Below, in pieces: positions 42,372 to 50,255 of a stretch of DNA of 64,000 bases. Source of the DNA: Levilactobacillus brevis (lineage in GTDB: Bacteria > Bacillota > Bacilli > Lactobacillales > Lactobacillaceae). The translations under genes were made by a program, and so were the position numbers. The notes under the pieces were generated by a model. It did no database searches. It saw only the letters and a program-made list of their open reading frames with translations, and was not told where the DNA came from. The first letter of the stretch is position 1, and every line of letters starts with the position of its first letter. The stretch spans positions 806,001 to 870,000 of the forward strand of contig CP032931.1 in assembly GCA_003666485.1 (NCBI GenBank), read 5' to 3'.

Positions 42372-43187
42372 ATGGCAAATGAATTTCCACAAACCTTAAC
42401 GATCGCTGGGACGGACAGCGGTGGCGGGGCCGGCGTGATGGCTGACCTGAAGACGATGCAGGAGCGCAACGTCTTCGCCACGGCCGTTATCGTCGCGGTA
42501 ACCGCGCAAAATACACTGGGCGTGCAGGACTTTATGGCCTTGCCGCAAAAGCTGATCGACGAACAATTCGCGTCTTTGGCGGACGACCTGAAGATTCGGG
42601 CCTGCAAGACGGGGATGCTGGCCGATGCGGCTCACGTGCATGGCGTCGTGGAAAATTTGAAGAAATACCAATTCGGCCCATTGACGGTTGACCCGGTGAT
42701 GATTGCCAAGGGGGGCGCGGCGTTGTTGGCAGATGATGCCGTGGCCACGGTACGTGAGGAATTGGTCCCACTGGCGGATGTGTTGACGCCGAATTTACCG
42801 GAAGCCGAACGCTTGACTGAGCAAAAGATCACCACGGCGGCTGACATGGAACAGGCGGCAGTCGCACTGCAAGACTTGGGGGCCAAGAACATCATCATCA
42901 AGGGTGGTCACGAAGCCACGCCGGACAAGGCCAGTGATTTCGTCTTATTGGCGGACGGTCGGTCATTTTGGCTGACGGCACCACGGGTCGATACGGTGCG
43001 GACTCACGGCACGGGTGACACGCTGTCGTCTTGCATTACCGCCGAACTGGCGAAGGGCAAGGACTTTGAAACGGCCATTCGCATCGGCAAGGACTACGTG
43101 ACGGCGGCCATCGCCAATCCAATCGCGGTCGGCCACGGTCACGGACCGTTGAATCATTGGGCTTACAATCAAGGAGGCGCTGAATAA
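42372..43187 (+). CDS. thiD: Hydroxymethylpyrimidine (phosphate) kinase
   Basis: 271 residues, ribokinase fold. Phosphorylates HMP and HMP-P for thiamine assembly. The start TIAGTDSGGGAGVMADLKTM and the anion-hole RTHGTGDTLSSCI (catalytic Asp) match ThiD. ATG 42372 has AAGGGATGGG upstream; the longer frame lacks it. It overlaps thiE by its stop codon (TAATG). The 597-bp gap from thiM is filled by repeats. Confidence 0.95.
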   Translation: MANEFPQTLTIAGTDSGGGAGVMADLKTMQERNVFATAVIVAVTAQNTLGVQDFMALPQKLIDEQFASLADDLKIRACKTGMLADAAHVHGVVENLKKYQFGPLTVDPVMIAKGGAALLADDAVATVREELVPLADVLTPNLPEAERLTEQKITTAADMEQAAVALQDLGAKNIIIKGGHEATPDKASDFVLLADGRSFWLTAPRVDTVRTHGTGDTLSSCITAELAKGKDFETAIRIGKDYVTAAIANPIAVGHGHGPLNHWAYNQGGAE

Positions 43188-43840
43188 TGTCAGTGACGTT
43201 TGAATCAGGTCTGTTACGGGCCTATTTTGTGGCGGGGAGCCAAGACGTTCCCGGTCAAGATTTGCGCAAGGTGTTAGCGACCATGCTGGATGCCGGTATC
43301 ACGGCGTTTCAGTTCAGAGACAAGGGTGCTAGCACGTTAAATGAGGAGCAGCGGGTGGCGCTGGGAAGCGATTTGCGCGTGCAATGCCATGAGGCCAATG
43401 TGCCATTTATCGTGGATGACGACGTGGATCTGGCCATCCTGCTCAATGCGGACGGCATTCACGTGGGTCAGAGCGACCAGAAGATTCAGCAGGTCATCAA
43501 AAAGGTCGATGGTCGGCGGATGTTCGTGGGGTTGTCGTGCAATACGGCTGAGCAAGTTGCCGCGGCCAACCAGATCGGCGGCATCGACTACATCGGGAGC
43601 GGTCCCATCTATCCGACCGTTTCCAAGGACGACGCGGATCCGGCCATGGGCGTCGATGGTCTGGCCGCACTCGTGCAACAGGCCAACGTGCCCATCGTGG
43701 CGATTGGCGGCGTGACGGTCAAGTCGTTGCCAGCCATTGCGGCGACCGGAGCGGCGGGCGTTGCGGTCATTACCCTGTTGACGCAGAGTACCGACCCGTA
43801 TGCGGACACGCAAGCCATGCGCCAAGCCTTTGCCAAATAG
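43187..43840 (+). CDS. thiE: Thiamine-phosphate synthase
   Basis: 217 residues, TIM barrel. Joins HMP-PP and thiazole phosphate to thiamine phosphate. Pyrophosphate-contacting FRDKGAST, VDDDVDLAILLNADGIHVGQSD and YIGSGPIYPTVSKDDA are present, as is the C-terminal GAAGVAVIT. Last gene of thiMDE, followed by a strong terminator. No de novo thi genes (thiC, thiG) are in view, so this is salvage. Confidence 0.95.
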   Translation: MSVTFESGLLRAYFVAGSQDVPGQDLRKVLATMLDAGITAFQFRDKGASTLNEEQRVALGSDLRVQCHEANVPFIVDDDVDLAILLNADGIHVGQSDQKIQQVIKKVDGRRMFVGLSCNTAEQVAAANQIGGIDYIGSGPIYPTVSKDDADPAMGVDGLAALVQQANVPIVAIGGVTVKSLPAIAATGAAGVAVITLLTQSTDPYADTQAMRQAFAK

Positions 43841-43844
43841 AAAC

Positions 43845-43892
43845 GGACACGCCTCACGTTCAAATTGTGTTGAACGGGGGGCGTGTTTTTTT
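43845..43892 (+). terminator. Terminator of the thi operon
   Basis: GACACGCC...GTTCAA / TTGAAC...GGCGTGTTTTTTT hairpin. Confidence 0.88.
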
Positions 43893-43982
43893 GTGGAGAC
43901 CCGTAAATCATTTAAATTGGTAAGGATGCTGTCTTAGCCACTCTGAAATACCTGTAACAGTCGGTTTTATCGTCTAAAACAA

Positions 43983-44073
43983 CAAAAAACAGGCCCGATT
44001 TCACCGTGTTTAAGTGCGGCAAACCAGACCTGTTCCAAAGTTGAGGAAGCTAGTTGACTAGGGCTAACTTCAC
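43983..44073 (-). ncRNA. Candidate small RNA, minus strand
   Basis: In the 510-bp gap between thiE and umuC, minus-strand TAGCTT (44108-44103), 17 bp, TAGAAT (44085-44080) precede a 90-base stretch. That stretch has a GAAG...CTTC hairpin and a terminator-like stem AACAGGTC / GGCCTGTT with a TTTTTTG tail. No reading frame fits. Seen by eye only. Confidence 0.3.
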
Positions 44074-44295
44074 AAGTACATTCTAACACGACTACCAAAT
44101 AAAAGCTATTAAAATATGACCATTCTGCAATATATTCGTTAATAAAATGTCCAAATGGGTGAGTAAGCTAACTGACCGATTTGGTTTAGGGAATGTCAAA
44201 ATATTTCCCCAAATTGGTTACGACTTACGCCTGCTAATTGTGAGATGAATCACATTTAGCAGATAAAAAACGACAAATTAATTTGCCTGTTCCCC

Positions 44296-44324
44296 TTGTA
44301 AATTAGAACAAGTGTTCGTATAAT
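44296..44324 (+). promoter_or_regulatory. Promoter with LexA-type SOS box before the umuC-like gene
   Basis: TTGTAA (44296-44301) and TATAAT (44319-44324) have 17-bp spacing. The palindrome GAACAAGTGTTC (44306-44317) lies between them and fits the Firmicutes SOS box CGAACRNRYGTTYG. Confidence 0.8.
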
Positions 44325-44350
44325 GAGAACAACGAGAGGGGGAATACGTC

Positions 44351-45649
44351 ATGGACTATTCGCAAGAGCCACACGGTCTGTTTTTTATGATCGACAACAA
44401 GTCCTTTTACGCCAGCGTCGAGAGCGTTGAGCGGGGACTGAATCCGTTACAGTCGATCATCGTCGTGATGTCCGAGGCCGATAACACGGGCTCAGGGCTG
44501 GTCTTGGCAACGTCACCGATGGCCAAGAAACTCTTTGGTATCAGTAATGTGTCGCGCCAATACGAAGTGCCGCATGATTCCCGTATCTTAGTTGTACCGC
44601 CGCGGATGAACTTGTACATTCAAAAGAATCTTGCCATCAATAAAATCTTCCGTGAGTACGTGGCGGATGCCGACCTATTTCCATACTCCATTGACGAATC
44701 CATTTTGGATATGACCAAGTCCTGGCGGTTATTTGGCCGCACACCGGAGGAAGTCGCCCGCAAGATTCAGCTACGGATTCGCCACGAGTTGGGGTTGTAC
44801 ACCACCGTGGGTATCGGGGAGAATCCGGTCCAAGCGAAATTGGCGTTGGACTTGCAGGCCAAACACGACCACGAATTGATCGGTCGCCTGACCTACGAGA
44901 ATTTTCCCCGCTACATCTGGCCAATCACCAACCTGACGAAGGTGTGGAGTATTGGTCGCCGCACCGCCGCGCATCTTCAGCGCCTGGGCATTCACAGTAT
45001 GGGGGAGCTGGCCCACGTGAACCCGTATGAACTGCAGCAGACGATGGGCCTGATTGGCGCGCAACTCTTTGCACTGGCCTGGGGCATCGACCGTAGCCAC
45101 TTTACGCAGGTACGGCCACCCAAGGAAAAGAGCTGGAGCAACTCGCAGGTCTTGCCGCGCGATTATCAGGTCCAACGGGAGATTGAGTTGGTCTTACGAG
45201 AGATTGGCCAGCAAACGACCGCTCGCATGCGTCATCACCACCAACAGACAGGGTGCATCAGCCTGTACGTCGGCTTTGCTTGGGATGGCCAAGCCGACGA
45301 CGGGCGTAGCGGGTTCAATCATAGCCGACGCATTGACCCGACCGACAACGCTCAGACAATCATCCGGGAATTGTTGACGTTGTTTCGGGATAATTGGGAC
45401 GGCCAACCAGTCCGCAACTTGGGCGTGGGGTTGTCGCGTCTGAGTCCCAGTGGGCGCCTGCAACTGGATTTATTTCAGGACCCGCAGCGACAGATCAAGG
45501 ACGATAAATTCGACCGGGTCATCGACGAGTTGCGGGATCGTTTCGGTAAGACCGCCGTGATTCCCGCCAGCAGCCTGCTCAAGGGCGGGACCATGTTGCG
45601 GCGGGCATCGTTAGTCGGCGGTCACAATGGGGGGAATAGCTTTGATTGA
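44351..45649 (+). CDS. Y-family DNA polymerase, UmuC/UvrX-like
   Basis: 432 residues. Translesion polymerase: the first acidic motif is MIDNKSFYASVESVERG, the second YSIDESILDMT, with the helix-hairpin-helix at WSIGRRTAAHLQRLGIHSMGELA. The little-finger domain extends from about 250. It should be induced by DNA damage through the upstream SOS box and copy damaged DNA with low fidelity. The ATG has GAGAGGGGG upstream. Two small genes follow in the same unit, as is usual for UmuC homologues of Firmicutes. Confidence 0.93.
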   Translation: MDYSQEPHGLFFMIDNKSFYASVESVERGLNPLQSIIVVMSEADNTGSGLVLATSPMAKKLFGISNVSRQYEVPHDSRILVVPPRMNLYIQKNLAINKIFREYVADADLFPYSIDESILDMTKSWRLFGRTPEEVARKIQLRIRHELGLYTTVGIGENPVQAKLALDLQAKHDHELIGRLTYENFPRYIWPITNLTKVWSIGRRTAAHLQRLGIHSMGELAHVNPYELQQTMGLIGAQLFALAWGIDRSHFTQVRPPKEKSWSNSQVLPRDYQVQREIELVLREIGQQTTARMRHHHQQTGCISLYVGFAWDGQADDGRSGFNHSRRIDPTDNAQTIIRELLTLFRDNWDGQPVRNLGVGLSRLSPSGRLQLDLFQDPQRQIKDDKFDRVIDELRDRFGKTAVIPASSLLKGGTMLRRASLVGGHNGGNSFD

Positions 45650-45950
45650 TGAGACCAAGGAAGCCCAGCTGATTTTAAGCCGACTGGCACCGCTATTCAC
45701 GGCCCAGTGGCACTGTCAGTATCGCTTGGACGTGATCAATAACCAGTACGGCCACGTCTTCAATTTCTTCTTAGACATCAAACGAAAAAATCACCGCGAA
45801 CGGTCGATTCCGCTCCATTCGCTCCATACCACCGACCTGGCCGTCTTGGAACGGGTACTGACGCAGGTGCGGCAGGACACGGCGCTCACGCTGAATTTCG
45901 TCGACTTCGGTCGGGTGCGTTGGCCCCTGAGTCAGCGCTGGATTCGTTAG
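45642..45950 (+). CDS. Hypothetical protein in the umuC cassette
   Basis: About 102 residues, overlapping the end of the polymerase gene by 8 bp. I chose TTG 45642 with GGGGGG upstream; an ATG at 45627 is possible. The protein is basic and ends in VRWPLSQRWIR, with no membrane helix. I do not recognise the family, but the position between UmuC and YolD suggests a role in damage-induced synthesis. Confidence 0.75.
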   Translation: MIDETKEAQLILSRLAPLFTAQWHCQYRLDVINNQYGHVFNFFLDIKRKNHRERSIPLHSLHTTDLAVLERVLTQVRQDTALTLNFVDFGRVRWPLSQRWIR

Positions 45951-45963
45951 GAAGCGAGGCGTC

Positions 45964-46356
45964 ATGATCTTGCATCAGACTGACAATGACGACCTCGCCC
46001 AGAACTTCTTTGCCCGTGATTATCACGATCGCGGCATGTTGAAGTGGGGTGGGTTCTACTTGTCTGACCACACCAGTGCTTTGGCCAAAATGCATGCGGC
46101 CGAGCAGGTGGAACAGCCCTTGCCTGAACAAACTGCGGCGGTCGTCAGTGAGCGACTCGCCGCAGCCTGGCGCAGTCAACAGCCGGTCCATTTGCAGTTA
46201 AACGTGGTGGATGACAACCAGACGATCCAGCTCTTGGATGGCGTGGTTGCCGGGGTGTTTGACGATCAAATCATTTGCCAGCTGCCTACCGGTAAATGCC
46301 AATCGGTAGCGTTGGCGGCAATCCGATGCGTTGTTCTAACTAAAAACGTGCACTGA
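45964..46356 (+). CDS. YolD-like protein
   Basis: 130 residues. The YolD core YHDRGMLKWGGFYLSDHTSAL (about 20-40) is clear. YolD proteins are considered functional counterparts of UmuD in Firmicutes and occur next to UmuC/UvrX genes, exactly as here. The second half (VHLQLNVVDDNQTIQLLDGVV) forms a small beta domain typical of the longer members. The terminator overlaps its last codons. Confidence 0.88.
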   Translation: MILHQTDNDDLAQNFFARDYHDRGMLKWGGFYLSDHTSALAKMHAAEQVEQPLPEQTAAVVSERLAAAWRSQQPVHLQLNVVDDNQTIQLLDGVVAGVFDDQIICQLPTGKCQSVALAAIRCVVLTKNVH

Positions 46357-46385
46357 CCACAGCGAGGGTCGGCGCACGTTTTTGG
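46343..46385 (+). terminator. Terminator of the umuC-yolD cassette
   Basis: AAAACGTGC...GACC / GGTC...GCACGTTTTT hairpin, overlapping the yolD stop. Confidence 0.8.
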
Positions 46386-46574
46386 TTACCAAAGATTAGC
46401 AAAGGGACCATCGATGCCGACCGCGACATCAGTGTTCCCTTTGTTGGAGATTGAGTTATGGTGTGTTTCACAGATGGGCTGAAACCCACCTCGGGGCCAG
46501 TATAACATTGCGGCGGCCGTTTGTTTACTGGTTCGGTACTGATTGTGCGATTAACACCTTTATTGACGGCTGGG

Positions 46575-46768
46575 TCTGGCCGCCTCCGGTCTGCCAAATA
46601 TGAGCCGGAACGCGGTGGGCGGACGGGTCGAGCCAAGGGGCGGTCTCGACACCTCATCTTCGAGCCGAAGACCACGTCTCAAAGACGCCAGTTACCTAAC
46701 CGGCATGAAGCGCGCCGCCAAGGTAACTCCCACGGCTGAGCTCATATTTGACGGACCTCCGGCTACAA
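46575..46768 (-). repeat. Structured intergenic repeat, type B (copy B5)
   Basis: The outer arm GCCAAATATGAGC (46593-46605) pairs with GCTCATATTTGAC (46739-46751) except for one mismatch. First of three type B copies in a 923-bp convergent gap. Confidence 0.82.
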
Positions 46769-46803
46769 GGGTGGCTGCCAATCGTCCACTATGTTGGTGT
46801 AGG

Positions 46804-46990
46804 TCTGGCCGCCTACCGTGGCGCGAAATCTAGGTTGGAACGCTGGGGGAGGACGTTCTGAGCCAAAGCCCGGTCTCAGCACTTGCTTTGAGCCGAAGGC
46901 CACGTCTCAAAGTCACCAATTTACCAGCAAGGAGCGCTGCTAAATTCCCCGGCTGAACCTAGATTTCGCGCCACTCTCGGCTACAAGGGT
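46804..46990 (-). repeat. Structured intergenic repeat, type B (copy B6)
   Basis: A perfect 18-bp outer stem TGGCGCGAAATCTAGGTT (46819-46836) / AACCTAGATTTCGCGCCA (46956-46973). Confidence 0.86.
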
Positions 46991-47057
46991 GGTTGCCAGC
47001 AGCGGTTAGGTGATTTGTATTGGTCAGCCGATGATGATTGCCGTTCCGGTCCATGGG

Positions 47058-47190
47058 CCACGGCGCTTAGGGAACTGACAACTTGGAGACGCGAACTATT
47101 GGCTCCAAGTTGAGGCCGGAGACCGCTCCTTGGCTCGGGCCGGCGTCCACAGCGTTCCAACTCATGTCTAGCGAACGGTAAGGCGGCCAG
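47058..47190 (+). repeat. Structured intergenic repeat, type B (copy B7), 5'-truncated
   Basis: Begins within the first inner hairpin (GGCGCTTAGGGAACTGAC) and continues to the right outer arm AACTCATGTCTAGCG and AACGGTAAGGCGGCCAG. The left arm is missing, so this copy cannot close its outer stem. Confidence 0.75.
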
Positions 47191-47224
47191 TACACACCAT
47201 GTAACTAACAGACAGGCAAAGCGC

Positions 47225-47265
47225 AAAAAAAGGTAGCCACCGCGGACCACTCGCGGCGACTACCC
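47225..47265 (-). terminator. Terminator of the 47280 gene
   Basis: Minus strand GGGTAGTCGCCGCG / CGCGGTGGCTACC followed by TTTTTTT. Confidence 0.85.
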
Positions 47266-47279
47266 AACTTGATTATAAG

Positions 47280-48386
47280 CTAAAATTTATTGTTTGTGGT
47301 CTTCATCAACTCGGCACCCTTGTTCGTCATCAGGTAGCCCGCACCGTTCTTGGTGAACTGGATACCTTCGAACTCACGCTTGCCGCTCAGGTTAGTCCCT
47401 TCGACCTGGCTAGCCTTCAGATGGCCCAGCTTGGAAACAGGTACGGAAGAAATACTGCTGTCGGAGACGAAGTACAACCGGTTACGTTTAACATTGTATG
47501 CAATCGACTGTGGCTTGGTCCCTGGACGGTAACGCAGACCTTGCATGATCAGGTGGAACTTCACAGACTTCTGGTTGATCTTACCCTTGTAGATCTTGAC
47601 CGCACCCTTAGGCGCCCAACCACCGTTGGAGTACGTGAAGAAGTAGGCATTGCCCTTCTTGTCAAACGTCAGGTTGGAGCCCATGGTAACGGTGCTCTTC
47701 AACATGAAGTTGATCTTCTTGGTTGGCTTCAAGGTTGAGGTTGAGACTTGTTGCACATTGGAGTGAACCTTGACGGGCGCACCGATGAACCAGAGTTGGC
47801 CGTTCTTGGGGTTCATTGCCAGTGATTGACCGTGGCCCGTGTTAAATTTCGGCCCAATCTTGACGTACTTCATGATGGCCTTGTCGGTGCTGGTCATCTT
47901 GTTGACGGAGTGGTCGTAAGTCGCGCGGCGCAGGGCGTCCATGTGTGACGTGCTGATACCAAATTGACTCCGGAGTGCGCCCAGATTATAGCGGACGATC
48001 CAGCCTTCCGTGCTTTGGGAACTGGTGGTGATCAGTTCATACAAGGTGTTGCCATCCTTGGACAGCACTTCGCTTTGGGGATTGCCCCAGTCAGCGGAAC
48101 GGTTGTAGGTCACTGGCAGGAACACGTTGGATTTGAACGTGACCTTCTTGCCCTTGGTGCTGGAAATGCTGGTTGGGCTGGTCTGGAAAATGTTCGTGTA
48201 ACTCTGCTGGAACGTGTAGCGCTTAACGAACAGGTTCTTGTTTTTCACGGTTTTATACTTGTTGACATTGTAATTTGCCAGCGCGTTACCATGTTGCGTA
48301 TAGGTCTTGGCGTGTGCCAGTGTCGTCGTCCCACCGAAGAGCAGGGCAGCAGTGGCTGCGGCCGTTAACAAAACTGCTTTTTTCAT
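47280..48386 (-). CDS. Secreted protein, probable beta-propeller type, unknown function
   Basis: 368 residues. A signal peptide (KKAVLLTAAATAALLFGGTTTLAHA) is followed by a basic mature protein with repeated strand patterns such as GQSLAMNPKNGQLWFIGAP, NLTFDKKGNAYFFTYSNGG and SIAYNVKRNRLYFVSD. These resemble blades of an extracytoplasmic beta-propeller. No anchor motif, so it may be released or held by charge. ATG 48386 has GAGGGG upstream. I do not recognise a named family. Confidence 0.78.
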   Translation of the reverse strand: MKKAVLLTAAATAALLFGGTTTLAHAKTYTQHGNALANYNVNKYKTVKNKNLFVKRYTFQQSYTNIFQTSPTSISSTKGKKVTFKSNVFLPVTYNRSADWGNPQSEVLSKDGNTLYELITTSSQSTEGWIVRYNLGALRSQFGISTSHMDALRRATYDHSVNKMTSTDKAIMKYVKIGPKFNTGHGQSLAMNPKNGQLWFIGAPVKVHSNVQQVSTSTLKPTKKINFMLKSTVTMGSNLTFDKKGNAYFFTYSNGGWAPKGAVKIYKGKINQKSVKFHLIMQGLRYRPGTKPQSIAYNVKRNRLYFVSDSSISSVPVSKLGHLKASQVEGTNLSGKREFEGIQFTKNGAGYLMTNKGAELMKTTNNKF

Positions 48387-48602
48387 GACTCTAAGTCCCC
48401 TCAAATAAGTATTTAAAACTGTTTACATAATTATTTATACCACAATTTTTAGTGTTCTGAACAAAAAACAGGCAAAAAGATTTTGCGGTTGCGAGAACTG
48501 AGGGGAAGACGACAGTGAGGCGGCTAAATAGAGCGCGTTAAGTTCTGTTGCTAATCACCCACTATACCAGTCTTTTAGCGAAATCAGTGACCTTGAAATC
48601 AG

Positions 48603-48671
48603 TCAAACGGGTCCAAAAATAAAAATCACCCCCAAAATAAAAATTACCAACAATCCAACAAATTTCGTCAT
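48603..48671 (-). CDS. Possible 22-residue hydrophobic peptide
   Basis: A minus-strand ATG opens a 22-codon frame starting MTKFVGLLVIFIL and ending FIFGPV, almost entirely membrane-spanning; a GTG two codons earlier is also possible. GGTGACGG precedes it. Such peptides occur as small membrane proteins or type I toxins. Nothing else in the 464-bp gap between 48387 and 48850 was recognised. Confidence 0.3.
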   Translation of the reverse strand: MTKFVGLLVIFILGVIFIFGPV

Positions 48672-48850
48672 TTTCACGAAACCGTCACCTGACGCCGTTT
48701 TGCAAAGTTGCGGCCCAAAAGTACGCCTAAAGTGGGAAAAAATACCCCCGTTTTCGCGAAATTTTCCCGGTTGGTCCTCACTGACAACGTCCGGTAAAGT
48801 GGGGGCTAATCCATGGCCATGGATCATCAGAATTGAGAGGATGATTCAAC

Positions 48851-49414
48851 ATGCAACAGACCCCACACGCCGCTGCTTATAAATTTCTATATACCGGCGA
48901 CCACGAAATGATTTTGTACGCGACGCTCAAACGCCTGCATCTGCGCCCCGCGCATCCCGATTATGAGGACTATCTGCAAGAGGCCCGGCTGTTGTTCCCG
49001 GAAGTCTACGTCGACTTTCCCGATGACCCGGAAGCCAAGCCGCACCAATTTCTGGCCTACGCCCAACGCAAGATCTACTGGGCGCTGTTAGACCGGTTAC
49101 GCCGGGACCGCAAGCAAAATGACCGACAAGAAGACGGCGACCAGACGACACTGTTAGAGGTGTTGCCCAGCGACGACGATATTTTAGACGCCATCGGGCA
49201 ACAGGATTTTCGCCGCTACCTGCTAAAGGTCATCGGGGGCTCCGGCAGTACCGGTGAGTGGCGCTTCTTGGTGGGCACGCTGATCGACCAGTTGACGGCC
49301 GATGAGATTGCCGCTAAACATGGCGTGAGCCGCAATACGGTGTACAAATGGCGCCGCACGCTCATCCGCCGATTGGTCAATCATTTAACCCCGCCAGAAA
49401 AATTTTTTAATTAA
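48851..49414 (+). CDS. Sigma-70 family factor, ComX/SigH-like
   Basis: 187 residues. Region 2 at about 20-85 (LHLRPAHPDYEDYLQEARLLF...YWALLDRLRRDRKQ) and a region 4 helix-turn-helix at 140-180 (LTADEIAAKHGVSRNTVYKWRRTLIRRL). The size and layout fit the competence sigma factor ComX of lactobacilli. It would direct RNA polymerase to late competence or related genes. GAGAGG precedes the ATG. Two small DUF genes follow. Confidence 0.85.
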   Translation: MQQTPHAAAYKFLYTGDHEMILYATLKRLHLRPAHPDYEDYLQEARLLFPEVYVDFPDDPEAKPHQFLAYAQRKIYWALLDRLRRDRKQNDRQEDGDQTTLLEVLPSDDDILDAIGQQDFRRYLLKVIGGSGSTGEWRFLVGTLIDQLTADEIAAKHGVSRNTVYKWRRTLIRRLVNHLTPPEKFFN

Positions 49415-49517
49415 TTTGGCTTTAGGGGGTTACAAATTCCGGTTGGATTTCGTTAGTAAGAGTATAAGGGTTGGCCAACCACTTATAAAAATTTCGCAAC
49501 ATGAGAGGAGCACCACC

Positions 49518-49715
49518 ATGCAAACCAACTGGAAGAAGACCACCATCACCTTTATCTTAGGCGCCGACGTTGACCGCCCCGTAAAGATCGTTTTACAAAA
49601 CGCGGTCGCAACGCCCGAAGCCAAACAGATCGAAGCCTTTGGCGGCTACCTCGCTGGCTTGACCGGCCTACCATTTCACGCCGCAACCGTGGCCACGCAA
49701 ACGGCCGTTGCCTAA
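49518..49715 (+). CDS. DUF1659-family protein
   Basis: 65 residues. ITFILGADVDRPVKIVLQNAVATPEAKQIEAFG resembles DUF1659 proteins, found in tandem with DUF2922 in Firmicutes, often near a sigma gene. No enzyme motif. GAGAGGAG precedes the ATG at 49518; the frame to 49416 is not protein-like. Confidence 0.8.
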   Translation: MQTNWKKTTITFILGADVDRPVKIVLQNAVATPEAKQIEAFGGYLAGLTGLPFHAATVATQTAVA

Positions 49716-49751
49716 CGTCTGTCACTCAGTCAACTGAAAGGGAGTAATTAA

Positions 49752-49988
49752 ATGAAAGCATTAGAATTGAGTTTTAAGGGTTCCGACTTGCGCATCAAGC
49801 ACTTGCGGTTGAAGTACGTCAACACGGACCTCACCACTGACGATGTGCAAAAGCTGATGAATGAGATTGCCGCGGCCAAGTTGTTCAACAAGGACGGCGT
49901 GGATCTCTACGCTACCCCAGTGCGCGCCGACATCATCGAAACGACGAAGACCAACCTGTTGGGCGATACCGTAACGCCGGCCGTCTAA
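49752..49988 (+). CDS. DUF2922-family protein
   Basis: 78 residues. KALELSFKGSDLRIKHLRLKYVNTDLTTDDVQKLMNEIA and the ending ADIIETTKTNLL are typical of DUF2922, the usual partner of DUF1659. Function unknown. AAAGGGAG precedes the ATG. A strong terminator follows. Confidence 0.85.
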   Translation: MKALELSFKGSDLRIKHLRLKYVNTDLTTDDVQKLMNEIAAAKLFNKDGVDLYATPVRADIIETTKTNLLGDTVTPAV

Positions 49989-50019
49989 CGTCTGACTTAA
50001 GAAACTGAACTGATCACCT

Positions 50020-50059
50020 GAAAATGGCCGGCTTTCCTGCGAGGGAGCCGGCCATTTTT
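50020..50059 (+). terminator. Terminator of the sigma-DUF1659-DUF2922 unit
   Basis: AAAATGGCCGGCT / AGCCGGCCATTTTT hairpin. Confidence 0.9.
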
Positions 50060-50255
50060 AGAACAACGCGTGAAAAATGAAAACATTATCCACCTATCAG
50101 TGAAAAACGGTTGAAAATTCAACTAGCAAAAAATATAGGCTTAATTTGTAATTATTTCACCCGTGACCAAACGATTTTTTTATACTGTGGGCATGACGTT
50201 GGAAACCGGTTTCATACCGGGGACTGACGAAGACCAATTATTCTGGGGGAGAACA

